Positions 23,377 through 31,914 of a DNA stretch of 51,648 bases are shown here, piece by piece. Location: assembly GCA_002304445.1 (NCBI GenBank), contig NEVA01000024.1:1-51648 (forward strand), read 5' to 3'. Both the position numbers and the translations under genes were made by a program. How positions within the stretch are numbered: the first letter of the stretch is position 1; the number at the start of each line of letters is the position of its first letter. The DNA comes from Opitutia bacterium Tous-C4FEB. GTDB lineage: Bacteria; Verrucomicrobiota; Verrucomicrobiia; Opitutales; Opitutaceae. Under the pieces are notes generated by a model. That model searched no databases, was not told where the DNA came from, and saw only the letters and a program-made list of their open reading frames with translations.

Positions 23377-25732
23377 CCCTGCGCGCAGGGTCGCCTGCCT
23401 TGCCTTCGCCATTTTTGGATTCTTGTCCGTGGGCCCGTTGCCGGTTCTTGCTCAGTTGCAAGCTCCTGCTAGTGGCCAAGAAGCCACTGCTCCGGTATTC
23501 AAGGTTGGATCGATTACCGTCAAATTTGTCGGAGCGGCGAACGTCAATGAACAGGTGGTTCGCGCGAACATGCAGGTTCGTGAAGGTGGAGATTTGGACG
23601 ACACGATGCTCGATCGAGATATCCGGTCTCTCTACCGAACTGGCTTATTTGAATTCATCGAAATCAAGCGGGAGAGCGTTGACGGAAAATCGTTCAATTT
23701 AGTCGTCGAAGTAACTCCGAAATTTCGGGTGCTCGCGGTGAGGTATGAGGGGAATAAACGGGTCAAAGGCACCCGGCTTGAAAAGGAGATCAAGACGAAG
23801 CCAAACACCGCGTTGGACGAGCGTCAGGTAAAAGAAGATGCCGAAAAGATCCGAGAATATTACCAGAAATCAGGCTACAATCAGGTGTCGATCAATTATG
23901 CCGTCGAACGCGATCGGGCCACCGGATTTGGCACGGTAGTCTTTAAGATCAAAGAAGGAAACAAGGTTAAGATCTCTGACGTTCGTTTTGTTGGAAACGC
24001 CAACGTCAAGGCGAGGGCGCTAAGAGGGGTGATGGAAACGAAGAAGTGGTGGATGTTTTCGTGGCTCACTGGATCGGGTCGTTTCAAGGATGACGAGTTT
24101 GACGACGATTTGGAGAAACTGCGGGACTACTATCGCGAGAAAGGTTATCTCGATGTCGAAATCGCGCAGGAGAACGTGCTGTTCGATTATCCGTCGCCTG
24201 AGAAATTGGTTCTCACGGTCAACTTGACGGAGGGGCGTCAGTACCGGATCGGCGAGATATCTTTTAAGGGCAACAAGCTCTTTACGTCGGCTTTATTGAA
24301 GCGCGTAGCGCGCCAGAAGAGCGGCCTGGTCTTTGTCCCGTCTAAACTCGATAAAGACGTCGAGCGCTTGGAGGACTTTTACGGTAAGGACGGTTACTTG
24401 GATACCCGGGTGCGGCTTACCCGAAAGCCCAACGTTAACACGGGCGATATCGATATCGAGTACGCGATCAACGAGAGCGAGAAATTCAATGTTGAATCCA
24501 TCGTGATCGAAGGGAACTCCAAGACGAAGAGCACAGTGGTCGTTCGTGAATTGGTATTGGGGCCGGGTGACGTTTTCAGCACGGTCTTGATGAAGATAAG
24601 CAAACTCCGACTTGAGAATACTCGCTTCTTTGAGGACGTGAATGTTACCCCACAGGAGACCAATATTCCGGGGCGTCGGAACATGCGGATCGCCCTGAAA
24701 GAGGGTCGCACCGGCAACCTGACGTTCGGCGCGGGGTTCAGTTCGCTTGAGCGGGCGACAATCTTTGCGGAAATTTCCCAATCGAATTTCGATATCTTCA
24801 ACCGTAGGTCACTGTTTCAAGGTGACGGCCAGAAATTTCGTTTGAGAATGCAACTTGGCAGTCAATCTAGCGAAGTCGTTCTCTCCTTCGAGGAGCCGTG
24901 GTTGTTTCAAAAGCAGCTTGCTCTCGGATTTAGCATCTTTCGAACAAGCTCCGACTACAACAGCACCTTCTACAGCCAAGTTGAAACAGGTGCTGAGATT
25001 TATCTGCGGAAGCGATTGTTCGAGTTGGTCGAGGGAAAGCTGTCCTACACTTATCAGATCATCGAGATCACAGATGTTTCGAGCAGCGCCTCGAATCAAA
25101 TTCGATCACTGGAAGGCAATAACACCGTGTCCAAGGTTGGCTTCCAACTCTTGCGTGATACCCGTGACAAAATCATCAACACCACTTCGGGTAATCGCGT
25201 AGAAATAAACACCGATATCGCCGGTGGTCCCATCGGCGGGAGTGATAACTTTTATCGATTCGAGTTTCGCGGATCCCAATTCTTCCCGGTATTCGAAACT
25301 CAAGCGCAGGTGTTATCTCTAATTGCGCGCGCGGGTGTGGTGCAGAATTTCGGCGATTCAAAGATTTTGCCTTACTACAATGCCTTCTATCTAGGTGGCC
25401 CTTACACTTTGCGCGGTTATGAATTTCGTGAAGTGGGTCCTCGGGACGAGTTCGGCGAACCGGTCGGTGGTAAATCGTATGGGTTTTTCAGCGCCGAGTA
25501 TTCAGTCGATATCGTCAGCCCGATCCGTTTTGCGGTATTCTACGACGCGGGCTTCGTGAACAAGGGGGCTTACGATTTCAATCCGGCATCCTATAACGAT
25601 AACTTTGGCTTTGGCCTGAGGCTCTTTGTTGCCGGTGCCCCACTTAGTTTGGATTTCGGCATTCCTATCACGGGCACGGTCCAAAATAAGAAGGGAAATC
25701 AGTTCAATTTTTCCTTTGGCACGCGGTTCTGA
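23357..25732 (+). CDS. bamA: Outer membrane protein assembly factor BamA
   Basis: Central barrel of the machine that inserts outer-membrane proteins. 791 residues from a TTG start at 23357 that lies inside dnaB; it is supported by the signal peptide that follows at once (RRVACLAFAIFGFLSVG, cut near VLAQ). Five POTRA repeats span about 48-447, each with the GNxxxxxxxL pattern (YEGNKRVKGTRL, FVGNANVKARAL, FKGNKLFTSALL, IEGNSKTKSTVV). A 16-strand barrel follows with the LRGY motif (YTLRGYEF) near residue 680, and the chain ends in FSFGTRF with the C-terminal Phe. It heads bamA-ompH, with lpxD after a terminator. Confidence 0.96.
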   Translation: MKTTHSNPARRVACLAFAIFGFLSVGPLPVLAQLQAPASGQEATAPVFKVGSITVKFVGAANVNEQVVRANMQVREGGDLDDTMLDRDIRSLYRTGLFEFIEIKRESVDGKSFNLVVEVTPKFRVLAVRYEGNKRVKGTRLEKEIKTKPNTALDERQVKEDAEKIREYYQKSGYNQVSINYAVERDRATGFGTVVFKIKEGNKVKISDVRFVGNANVKARALRGVMETKKWWMFSWLTGSGRFKDDEFDDDLEKLRDYYREKGYLDVEIAQENVLFDYPSPEKLVLTVNLTEGRQYRIGEISFKGNKLFTSALLKRVARQKSGLVFVPSKLDKDVERLEDFYGKDGYLDTRVRLTRKPNVNTGDIDIEYAINESEKFNVESIVIEGNSKTKSTVVVRELVLGPGDVFSTVLMKISKLRLENTRFFEDVNVTPQETNIPGRRNMRIALKEGRTGNLTFGAGFSSLERATIFAEISQSNFDIFNRRSLFQGDGQKFRLRMQLGSQSSEVVLSFEEPWLFQKQLALGFSIFRTSSDYNSTFYSQVETGAEIYLRKRLFELVEGKLSYTYQIIEITDVSSSASNQIRSLEGNNTVSKVGFQLLRDTRDKIINTTSGNRVEINTDIAGGPIGGSDNFYRFEFRGSQFFPVFETQAQVLSLIARAGVVQNFGDSKILPYYNAFYLGGPYTLRGYEFREVGPRDEFGEPVGGKSYGFFSAEYSVDIVSPIRFAVFYDAGFVNKGAYDFNPASYNDNFGFGLRLFVAGAPLSLDFGIPITGTVQNKKGNQFNFSFGTRF

Positions 25733-25773
25733 TTTTGATTCCGTCTTCGATTTATTTCCAAACCCAACACATC

Positions 25774-26439
25774 ATGAAATCCATTCGCACCCTCTCTGTA
25801 TTCGCGGCTTTCGCGCTCTCTGCCGCGATCGCACACGCCCAGCCAGCGCCCAAGCTGCTCGTGGTTGATATGGCCAAACTCTACGACTCGCACTACAGGA
25901 CGGATGAACAGAATTCGAAACTGCGCACGGACGAGCAAAAGGCGCAGGAAGAGATCGAGAAAATGAACAAGGACGGCAACGTTCTCGTCGAAGAATACAA
26001 GACCTTGTCTGATCAGTCCAACAACCCTGCCTTGACGTCGGATGCCAAGGCCAAATCGCAGATCGACGCGCAGAAGAAGCTCGAAGAAATCCAACGCAAG
26101 AAAAACGAAATCAGCACCTTCGCGCAGAATACTCAGAGGTCTCTCCAGCAGAGACTCCAGACGTTTCGCAGTATGATGCTTGAGGAGATCAGTAAGACTG
26201 CAACGGAAGTAGCTAAACGAAAGGGCGCCACTTTGTTGTTGGACAAGGCTGGTCCCACCTTGATCGGTGTTTCCAATGTGATTTACGCGGATACGGCCTA
26301 TGAAATCACCGATGAAGTGATGAAGGAAATAAACAAAGACCGTCCGGCAGTCTCGGCCGTCGCAGACCCGGCACCGGCGGCAGCTTCCTCGCCTGAGGCT
26401 CCGAAGATCACGGTCCCGGGCGTATCTTCTAAGAATTAA
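25774..26439 (+). CDS. OmpH/Skp-family periplasmic chaperone
   Basis: Holds unfolded outer-membrane proteins in the periplasm on the way to BamA. 221 residues from ATG 25774, with a clear signal peptide (MKSIRTLSVFAAFALSAAIAHA, cut before QPAP). The mature part opens with KLLVVDMAKLYDSHY, the small beta core, followed by long charged coiled-coil helices (about 45-150), as in the tentacles of Skp. The tail is Ala/Pro-rich. It lies 41 bases after bamA, the usual arrangement. Confidence 0.9.
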   Translation: MKSIRTLSVFAAFALSAAIAHAQPAPKLLVVDMAKLYDSHYRTDEQNSKLRTDEQKAQEEIEKMNKDGNVLVEEYKTLSDQSNNPALTSDAKAKSQIDAQKKLEEIQRKKNEISTFAQNTQRSLQQRLQTFRSMMLEEISKTATEVAKRKGATLLLDKAGPTLIGVSNVIYADTAYEITDEVMKEINKDRPAVSAVADPAPAAASSPEAPKITVPGVSSKN

Positions 26440-26462
26440 ACCTAGCGACGCTTTACGATCTC

Positions 26463-26490
26463 GCCCCGCTGAGTCCAGCGGGGCTTTTTT
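26463..26490 (+). terminator. Rho-independent terminator after ompH
   Basis: Perfect 9-bp stem (26463-26471 with 26476-26484), 4-base loop, six T at 26485-26490. It separates bamA-ompH from lpxD, whose own promoter would lie in or after this element. Confidence 0.93.
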
Positions 26491-26562
26491 GTGCCCGAAA
26501 ACGACACCGATTCTCAACATCTGAATATTGCAGACGAGCCTTTGACCTACACGTTTCCGACT

Positions 26563-27621
26563 ATGGGATTCGCATTCTCCGCCGCTCAAATTGCCGATTT
26601 TGTCCAAGCTTCGCGAATGCGAGGAGCTACGACGGACATGATTTCCGGTGTGGCCTCTTTGACTCGGGCAACATCTGGCGACCTGTCTTTTTTAGGCAAC
26701 CCTCGGTATCGGTCGGACGTGGCAAATAGTCAGGCTTCCGTGATTCTGGTACCTCCGGATTACGTCGGTAATCCTCGAACAGGTCAGTGCTATCTTGAGG
26801 TTTCGAGCCCTTCTGTGGGACTCGCCGAAGTGTGCGCTCGAATTGAGCACTCGCTATGGCCACGACCTAAAGCAGGTATGCACCGGTCGGCGGCGATTGG
26901 CGAGAACGTAGTGATCCCGGAAAGCGCCATGATCGGCCCTGGATGTGTGATTGAAGATGGGGTGCGGATCGGTGAGCGGGTGTATCTTCAGGCCCAGGTT
27001 TTTCTGGGCAGGGGAGCTGTCGTGGGCGACGATTGCTGGCTGATGCCCGGTGTCATTGTTGCAGCTGAGTGCACGTTGGGGGAACGTGTCCGTCTTCAGC
27101 CCGGTGTGGTGATCGGCTCGGATGGTTTCGGATATGAGTTCGTCGATGGGCGTCATGCGAAGGTTCCTCAAATCGGCACGGTGGTGATTGGCAATGATGT
27201 CGAGATTGGCGCCAATTCGACAATCGACCGGGCGCGTTTCAACAAAACGTCGGTGGGCGATGGTTCGAAGATCGATAATTTGGTTCAAATCGCGCACAAT
27301 GTTGAGATCGGGAGACACTGTATTGTCTGTGCCCAAGTGGGTATTTCGGGGAGCACCACGATCGAGGATTTTGTCATTGTCGGCGGCCAAGCGGGTTTGG
27401 CGGGACATCTGACGGTGCATCGAGGGGCCAAGATTGATGGCCAGACCGGCGTGAACTCGGATGTTGCCGCGGGGGCTTTTGTGAAAGGTTCCCCGTGTTT
27501 ACCCTACCAATTGGAGCAGCGTATAAACGTTCTTCGGCAAAAGTTACCCGAGCTGTTCCGCCGGGTGGACGCTCTTGAGTCGCAGTTTGGTGACTCTGTC
27601 CAAGAAAAGACTTCCGCCTGA
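26563..27621 (+). CDS. lpxD: UDP-3-O-acylglucosamine N-acyltransferase
   Basis: Adds the N-linked hydroxy-acyl chain in lipid A synthesis, third step; trimer in the cytosol. 352 residues from ATG 26563 ([14 protein letters not shown]), which fits the family start; a GTG at 26491 would overlap the terminator tail and is unlikely. Residues 1-100 are the uridine-binding domain. After that come many hexapeptide repeats of a left-handed beta-helix. The catalytic His is in [10 protein letters not shown] (His245). A C-terminal helix (residues about 315-345) closes the protein. It implies a lipid A-bearing outer membrane. Confidence 0.95.
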   Translation: MGFAFSAAQIADFVQASRMRGATTDMISGVASLTRATSGDLSFLGNPRYRSDVANSQASVILVPPDYVGNPRTGQCYLEVSSPSVGLAEVCARIEHSLWPRPKAGMHRSAAIGENVVIPESAMIGPGCVIEDGVRIGERVYLQAQVFLGRGAVVGDDCWLMPGVIVAAECTLGERVRLQPGVVIGSDGFGYEFVDGRHAKVPQIGTVVIGNDVEIGANSTIDRARFNKTSVGDGSKIDNLVQIAHNVEIGRHCIVCAQVGISGSTTIEDFVIVGGQAGLAGHLTVHRGAKIDGQTGVNSDVAAGAFVKGSPCLPYQLEQRINVLRQKLPELFRRVDALESQFGDSVQEKTSA

Positions 27622-27648
27622 ACTGCCCGCCCTCAAGCTAACCGACAC

Positions 27649-28596
27649 ATGAGCGACTCCCGACTTAAGATTTTCACCGGAAACTCGAATCGGCCTCTGG
27701 CTGAAGAGATCTGCCAGGCCATCGGTATGCCTTTGGGGGAAGCGACCGTGACCAGCTTTCCCGACGGGGAATCGTTCGTGAAAATCAACGAGAACGTCCG
27801 AGGCCACGACGTCTACATCATTCAGTCGACGTGCCCTCCGACTAATCACCACATGATGGAGCTGCTGATCATGATTGATGCCGCGCGGCGTGCTTCCGCT
27901 CAGCGAATCACTGCGGTCCTGCCTTTTTATGGCTACGCGAGGCAGGATCGTAAGGATCAACCGCGCGTTCCGATCACCGCCAAGCTGGTGGCAAATCTGT
28001 TGGTATCCGCCGGTGCCAATCGTGTTCTAACGATGGATCTGCACAGCCAACAGATTCAGGGCTTCTTTGATATTCCGGTGGATCATCTTTTTGCATCGCC
28101 CGTCTTCTTCGACTACCTCGCCAAAACCCGAAGCGACAAGTTAGTCGTCTGCTCACCCGATGTCGGCGGGATGAAAATGGCTTCGGCTTATGCCGACATT
28201 CTTGGAGCTGGATTGGGTTTGGTGGCCAAAAAACGAAAGAACGCCACCACGGTCGAAGCGATCAATGTTGTGGGTGAGGTTGCCGGCTGCGATGTGCTAC
28301 TGGTCGACGACATTACGGAGACTGCCGGCACGCTGACCGCTGCGGCAAAGATGTTGCGTGATCACGGTGCCCGAAGTGTCAGGGCGGCCGTCAGTCACTG
28401 TGTTTTGAACCAAGTCGCCTACGAGCGGTTGCGGAGCGGAGTGATTGACGAGTTGATCACCACGAATTCCGTGCCGGTCGACACGCGTGGATTGCCGATT
28501 ACGGTTCTGAGTATCGCCCCGCTGTTGGGCCAGGCGATTACCCGAATCAACAGCAACTCGAGCGTCACAGGACTTTTTAGGATTAAGGGTTTTTGA
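27649..28596 (+). CDS. prs: Ribose-phosphate pyrophosphokinase
   Basis: Makes PRPP from ribose 5-phosphate and ATP, feeding pyrimidine, purine, His and Trp pathways. 315 residues, standard length. Motifs: FTGNSNRPLAEEI, FPDGESFVKI, YARQDRK, the divalent-cation site TMDLHSQQIQGFFD (about 129-142), and the PRPP loop LLVDDITETAGT. It lies 27 bases after lpxD on the same strand. PyrR and PyrE in this window use its product. Confidence 0.97.
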   Translation: MSDSRLKIFTGNSNRPLAEEICQAIGMPLGEATVTSFPDGESFVKINENVRGHDVYIIQSTCPPTNHHMMELLIMIDAARRASAQRITAVLPFYGYARQDRKDQPRVPITAKLVANLLVSAGANRVLTMDLHSQQIQGFFDIPVDHLFASPVFFDYLAKTRSDKLVVCSPDVGGMKMASAYADILGAGLGLVAKKRKNATTVEAINVVGEVAGCDVLLVDDITETAGTLTAAAKMLRDHGARSVRAAVSHCVLNQVAYERLRSGVIDELITTNSVPVDTRGLPITVLSIAPLLGQAITRINSNSSVTGLFRIKGF

Positions 28597-28663
28597 GGCA
28601 AACGCCCTTGGCGCCGTTTTTGACGGTGGAACAATTCGACCATGTGTCGGACGAAATCATTTC

Positions 28664-30070
28664 ATGAACTTCACGCTTACTCGGTCGCTGGCTTTATACA
28701 TCGTTGCTGCCGTATCTTTCACCGGGCTGAAAGGAGAAGAAAGGGCGGGAAAACAGCCGGTCTTAAAGATTGATCCTTCGCCTGTCGTTGAGGGCAGGTC
28801 GTCCGGCGTCGTCAGTTACGCGGACGTCATCGAACCTGTGCAGAAATCGGTCGTTTCGATTTACTCGACGAAGATCGTGAAGCAACGGGTCGCTAATCCA
28901 CTGCGCCAGTTTTTTGGCGACGCTGTGCCGGATTCCGAGCGCAACAGTAAGCAAGAAGGCTTGGGATCGGGTGTGATTGTTTCGGCCGACGGCTACATTT
29001 TGACCAACAATCACGTCATTGAAGGCGCCGATGAGTTAAAGGTGTCATTGACCGATGACCGGGAATTTACGGCCAAGGTTATCGGCGCCGATCCCAAGAC
29101 GGATGTAGCCGTGATCAAGATCGACGCCGATAATCTGCCGGTCATCACGCTCGCGGACAGTGAAAAACTCCGGGTCGGGGATGTTGTGTTTGCCGTGGGT
29201 AATCCTCTGGGAGTCGGGCAGACTGTTACGATGGGGATCGTTTCCGCGAAAGGCCGCAACCAACTCGGCTTACTCGAAAACGTGGCCGGCTATGAAAACT
29301 TCATTCAAACTGATGCCGCAATAAACATGGGCAATTCAGGCGGTGCTTTGGTTGACGCAAGGGGGCGCTTGGTCGGCGTGAATAGCGCCATCATTTCTCC
29401 TTCGCGCGGAAATATCGGAATCGGTTTTGCGATCCCAATCAATTTTGCCGCAAGTGTCATGGGCAGTCTGATCGAGACGGGCACCGTCACCCGAGGCTAC
29501 CTGGGAGTTACAACCGAAACTGTAACGGCTGACGTGGCGGAGCAACTCGGTTTGCCGAAGGACGCCAAAGGCGTGGCGATCACCGACATCTCCCCAGACG
29601 GACCGGCGGATCAAGCCGGCCTCAAACGGAGCGACGTGATTCTGATGCTCAATGGAAAATCCGTAAGCTCGCTCGAAGAGCTGCGTTTGGCCGTCGCCCA
29701 GATGGCCCCGAACTCGAAAGCGAAGGTTAAGTTAATGAGGGATGGGAAAGAAATGACGCTCGACGTCACGTTGGGTAAGCTGTCCGAAAAGCCCGACGAG
29801 CTGCTGGCCGGGGTGAACGCCGCGAATCTGGACGATGAGCAACGGCAGAGGAGCGGCCTCGAAGCCCGGGTGAACGGCTTGGTCATCACCGACGTTGAGT
29901 CCACTTCACCTTTCGCCGATCGGATATTTCCAGGCATGGTCATCATCGAAATCAACCGCGTGCCGGTTGTTAATCTGGCCATGGCCAAGCAATCCCTCGT
30001 CCAAGGTCGCAATCTTCTCTTGGTTAACTTTCGTGGCGCCTATCGGTTTATCGCCGTGTCGGTGAAGTAA
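28664..30070 (+). CDS. htrA: HtrA/Deg-family periplasmic serine protease with two PDZ domains
   Basis: Envelope quality-control protease. 468 residues with an N-terminal signal segment (about 1-23). The trypsin-like domain carries the triad His117 (TNNHVIE), Asp147 (PKTDVAV) and Ser225 (MGNSGGAL). The first PDZ domain (about 274-375) begins near TRGYLGV; the second (about 380-468) is shorter and ends the protein. The layout matches DegP/DegQ. The exact subtype cannot be named. It lies 67 bases after prs on the same strand. Confidence 0.93.
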   Translation: MNFTLTRSLALYIVAAVSFTGLKGEERAGKQPVLKIDPSPVVEGRSSGVVSYADVIEPVQKSVVSIYSTKIVKQRVANPLRQFFGDAVPDSERNSKQEGLGSGVIVSADGYILTNNHVIEGADELKVSLTDDREFTAKVIGADPKTDVAVIKIDADNLPVITLADSEKLRVGDVVFAVGNPLGVGQTVTMGIVSAKGRNQLGLLENVAGYENFIQTDAAINMGNSGGALVDARGRLVGVNSAIISPSRGNIGIGFAIPINFAASVMGSLIETGTVTRGYLGVTTETVTADVAEQLGLPKDAKGVAITDISPDGPADQAGLKRSDVILMLNGKSVSSLEELRLAVAQMAPNSKAKVKLMRDGKEMTLDVTLGKLSEKPDELLAGVNAANLDDEQRQRSGLEARVNGLVITDVESTSPFADRIFPGMVIIEINRVPVVNLAMAKQSLVQGRNLLLVNFRGAYRFIAVSVK

Positions 30071-30073
30071 CGT

Positions 30074-30092
30074 GGGGCGGGTTTGGCGCCCC
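30074..30092. other. Hairpin between convergent htrA and pyrE
   Basis: 6-bp GC stem (30074-30079 with 30087-30092) with a 7-base loop and no T run. It sits in the 43-base gap between convergent genes; weak terminator at best. Confidence 0.35.
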
Positions 30093-30113
30093 TCCCGAAA
30101 ATCCGGATAAGTT

Positions 30114-30689
30114 TCAACTCCCGGGTTTCTGCACCGGGATCCTCATCAGCGATTCGGGCACCGCATCGGCGGCATACGTAGGGAAGCTGAGTTCCAATAA
30201 AGATAGCGCTGGAATCGCAAATCGCGCGCTTCCAGCGCTGCGATCAACCAACATGGCTACGGCACTTGAGGCACCGCCGGCAGCGCGAACAATTTCGAGG
30301 CACTCAATCACGCGGCCTCCCCGGGTCACTACATCCTCAACGATCAAAATTCGTTCACCCGGCTTAAGTGTGAAACCTCGGCGCAACACCAGCACGTTGT
30401 TCTCTTTCTCGGCAAAAATGTAGCGGGCTTTGGCCTGCCGAGCGACCTCCTGTCCAATCACCAAGCCGCCCATCGCTGGCGCCAGAACGGTATCGAATTG
30501 GATTCCGGCGCCGCGCACTTTCGCCAACAGCAGCTCGGCCAAGCGTTCGACGGCGTCCATCTGCTGGCAAACTTGGGCGCATTGGAAGTAATGTCCGCTA
30601 TGCATCCCGGAGCGGAGCACAAAGTGCCCACTCAAAAGAGCTCGGGTGCGGGTGAAGATTTCGAGAACCTCGTTTTGCTCGTTAGCCAT
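30114..30689 (-). CDS. pyrE: Orotate phosphoribosyltransferase
   Basis: Makes OMP from orotate and PRPP, fifth step of UMP synthesis. 191 residues. Family segments: LLSGHFVLRSGMHSGHYFQCA near the N-terminus (residues 18-38), TVLAPAMGGLVIGQEVA, FAEKENN, and the PRPP loop ILIVEDVVTRGGR (about 113-125). It stands alone on the minus strand, convergent with htrA and away from pyrRBC and pyrD. No pyrF is in the window. Confidence 0.95.
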   Translation of the reverse strand: MANEQNEVLEIFTRTRALLSGHFVLRSGMHSGHYFQCAQVCQQMDAVERLAELLLAKVRGAGIQFDTVLAPAMGGLVIGQEVARQAKARYIFAEKENNVLVLRRGFTLKPGERILIVEDVVTRGGRVIECLEIVRAAGGASSAVAMLVDRSAGSARFAIPALSLLELSFPTYAADAVPESLMRIPVQKPGS

Positions 30690-31160
30690 GTCGGGACAGT
30701 GGTAAACAGAAGGAAAAAAACAAAATCAAAGTCACAGGGATAAAGATTTCTCCTGAGTTGGGGGTCTTTTTCGCTGCTGAATGAATCGAAGCATCAGCAA
30801 CGCTTGGCGGCGTAAAGGCTCGGGCGGTGAGATTTGAACGGCGTGACCCCCTGCCTCCCGAACGTGGTGCCCGGCGCGGCTACATGACGCCCGCGACAAA
30901 GGATTCGGGTAGGCGCACGCGGGTAGGGCGGTTGATTCGTCTAACTAGGCGTTCAAACGGACGGCTCTTGGCGGCTTGTGACTGTGCTGACCGCCTGTCG
31001 CTGTCTGCGAGGCATTCCCGACGCCCAAACCGAACGGGTCCTTGTGCCGCTTGTTGAAAGACAGGTGTTCGTTACCGAGCCCGCTGGCCTGCCGGTACCG
31101 GAGATTCGTGGAAATTGTGAACAACTTGAGCGTGTTTTGACGGTTCTTTGCTTGACGGAA
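30690..31160. other. Intergenic region between divergent pyrE and mraZ
   Basis: About 470 bases. It contains the tRNA-Pro-like remnant at 30817-30893 (listed separately) and, close to mraZ, two TTGACG hexamers (31137-31142 and 31152-31157) that could serve as -35 elements, though no convincing -10 follows. Nothing else recognised between 30894 and 31130. Confidence 0.5.
30817..30893 (-). pseudogene. Decayed tRNA-Pro (CGG)-like sequence
   Basis: 77 bases that align nearly gap-free to a bacterial Pro-CGG tRNA. The acceptor ends CGGGCG/CGCCCG still pair, the anticodon loop TTCGGGA with CGG is intact, and the T-loop TTCAAAT and the GGGGGTC junction are kept. The anticodon stem (CCACG against GGCAG), D-stem and T-stem are mostly mispaired, and the 3' end reads GCC instead of CCA. 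It is probably not functional. The alternative is chance similarity, which I think unlikely given several collinear blocks. Confidence 0.55.
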
Positions 31161-31186
31161 ATGGGCTGAAATGGGTTGAAATGGGG
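31161..31186 (+). promoter_or_regulatory. MraZ-box operator (three TGGG repeats)
   Basis: Three tandem 10-bp units ATGGGNTGAA give TGGG at 31162, 31172 and 31182, each separated by the spacer TGAAA. This is the TGGGN-N5 direct-repeat design bound by MraZ in E. coli. It lies 31 bases upstream of the chosen mraZ start, consistent with autoregulation of the dcw operon. Confidence 0.85.
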
Positions 31187-31217
31187 TGTTGTGGAGCAAT
31201 TCGCGGCTTCACCCCCC

Positions 31218-31670
31218 ATGGCGCAAACCGGCAAAGCATTTTATACGGGCCTTTTCAGGCACACCCTCGACGAGAAAGGTCGTTTAACGATCCCCTCGGC
31301 GTGGCGGTATGCGCACGAAGAGAGCGACACGTTTCTGGCGACGCCGCATCCAGACGGTTACGTCGCCGTTTTGCCGCCTTCAGAAGTGGAAAAACTCCAC
31401 GCCAAGATCGCCCAGATGGCCCTGAGCGATGGAGCCGGGCAGGATTTTGCCGCACGCTTCTTTTCTCGGACCCAATCGTTCTCATTCGATAAGCAAGGTC
31501 GGGTCGGCGTGAGTGCCGAGTTATTGTCCTTCGCCGGAATTGGCAAAGACGCAGTGCTGGTCGGCTCGTTGACCAAATTTAATCTCTACGCACCCGCACG
31601 GTGGGAAAAGGTCGAGGCGCGAACCTCGGACGCAAGTTTTGGCGATGTGATGCGCCGAATCGGAATCTGA
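31218..31670 (+). CDS. mraZ: Transcriptional regulator MraZ
   Basis: DNA-binding protein that represses its own dcw operon. 150 residues from ATG 31218 (MAQTGKAFYTG). An in-frame ATG at 31176 lies inside the operator repeats and adds residues without homology, so it is rejected. Two AbrB-like swapped-hairpin motifs are present: LDEKGRLTIPSAWR (about 15-28) and FDKQGRVGVSAEL (about 89-101). First gene of the dcw cluster, as usual. Confidence 0.94.
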   Translation: MAQTGKAFYTGLFRHTLDEKGRLTIPSAWRYAHEESDTFLATPHPDGYVAVLPPSEVEKLHAKIAQMALSDGAGQDFAARFFSRTQSFSFDKQGRVGVSAELLSFAGIGKDAVLVGSLTKFNLYAPARWEKVEARTSDASFGDVMRRIGI

Positions 31671-31674
31671 CGCC

Positions 31675-31914
31675 ATGCGCCGCATCGCCAAAGTTTCCGC
31701 TGCCCAGCTGCTCTTGTGCAGGGCCGCCTCCGGGCGCGTCGCCGTTCGCCGGGCGGTTCCGGCGTGGATCGCTGCAGCGCAAGGTCTCGATTTCGCCGCG
31801 TTGGCCACGCCCGCTGTCAGCTCGCGGGTCCGGGTCGGGTTAGTCCTGCGCGCGGTGCCCGCCCCGCACTCCAAACAACTCCGACGTTCCCACAATGTCC
31901 GCGGCGTTTTTTGA
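31675..31914 (+). CDS. Possible small ORF between mraZ and rsmH
   Basis: 79 codons from ATG 31675, 4 bases after the mraZ stop, overlapping the rsmH start by 20 bases. Ala/Arg/Val-rich with weak helix character; no family recognised. It fills an otherwise empty gap of 224 bases in a tightly packed cluster, which is the main argument for it. It may also be chance in GC-rich DNA. Confidence 0.35.
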   Translation: MRRIAKVSAAQLLLCRAASGRVAVRRAVPAWIAAAQGLDFAALATPAVSSRVRVGLVLRAVPAPHSKQLRRSHNVRGVF

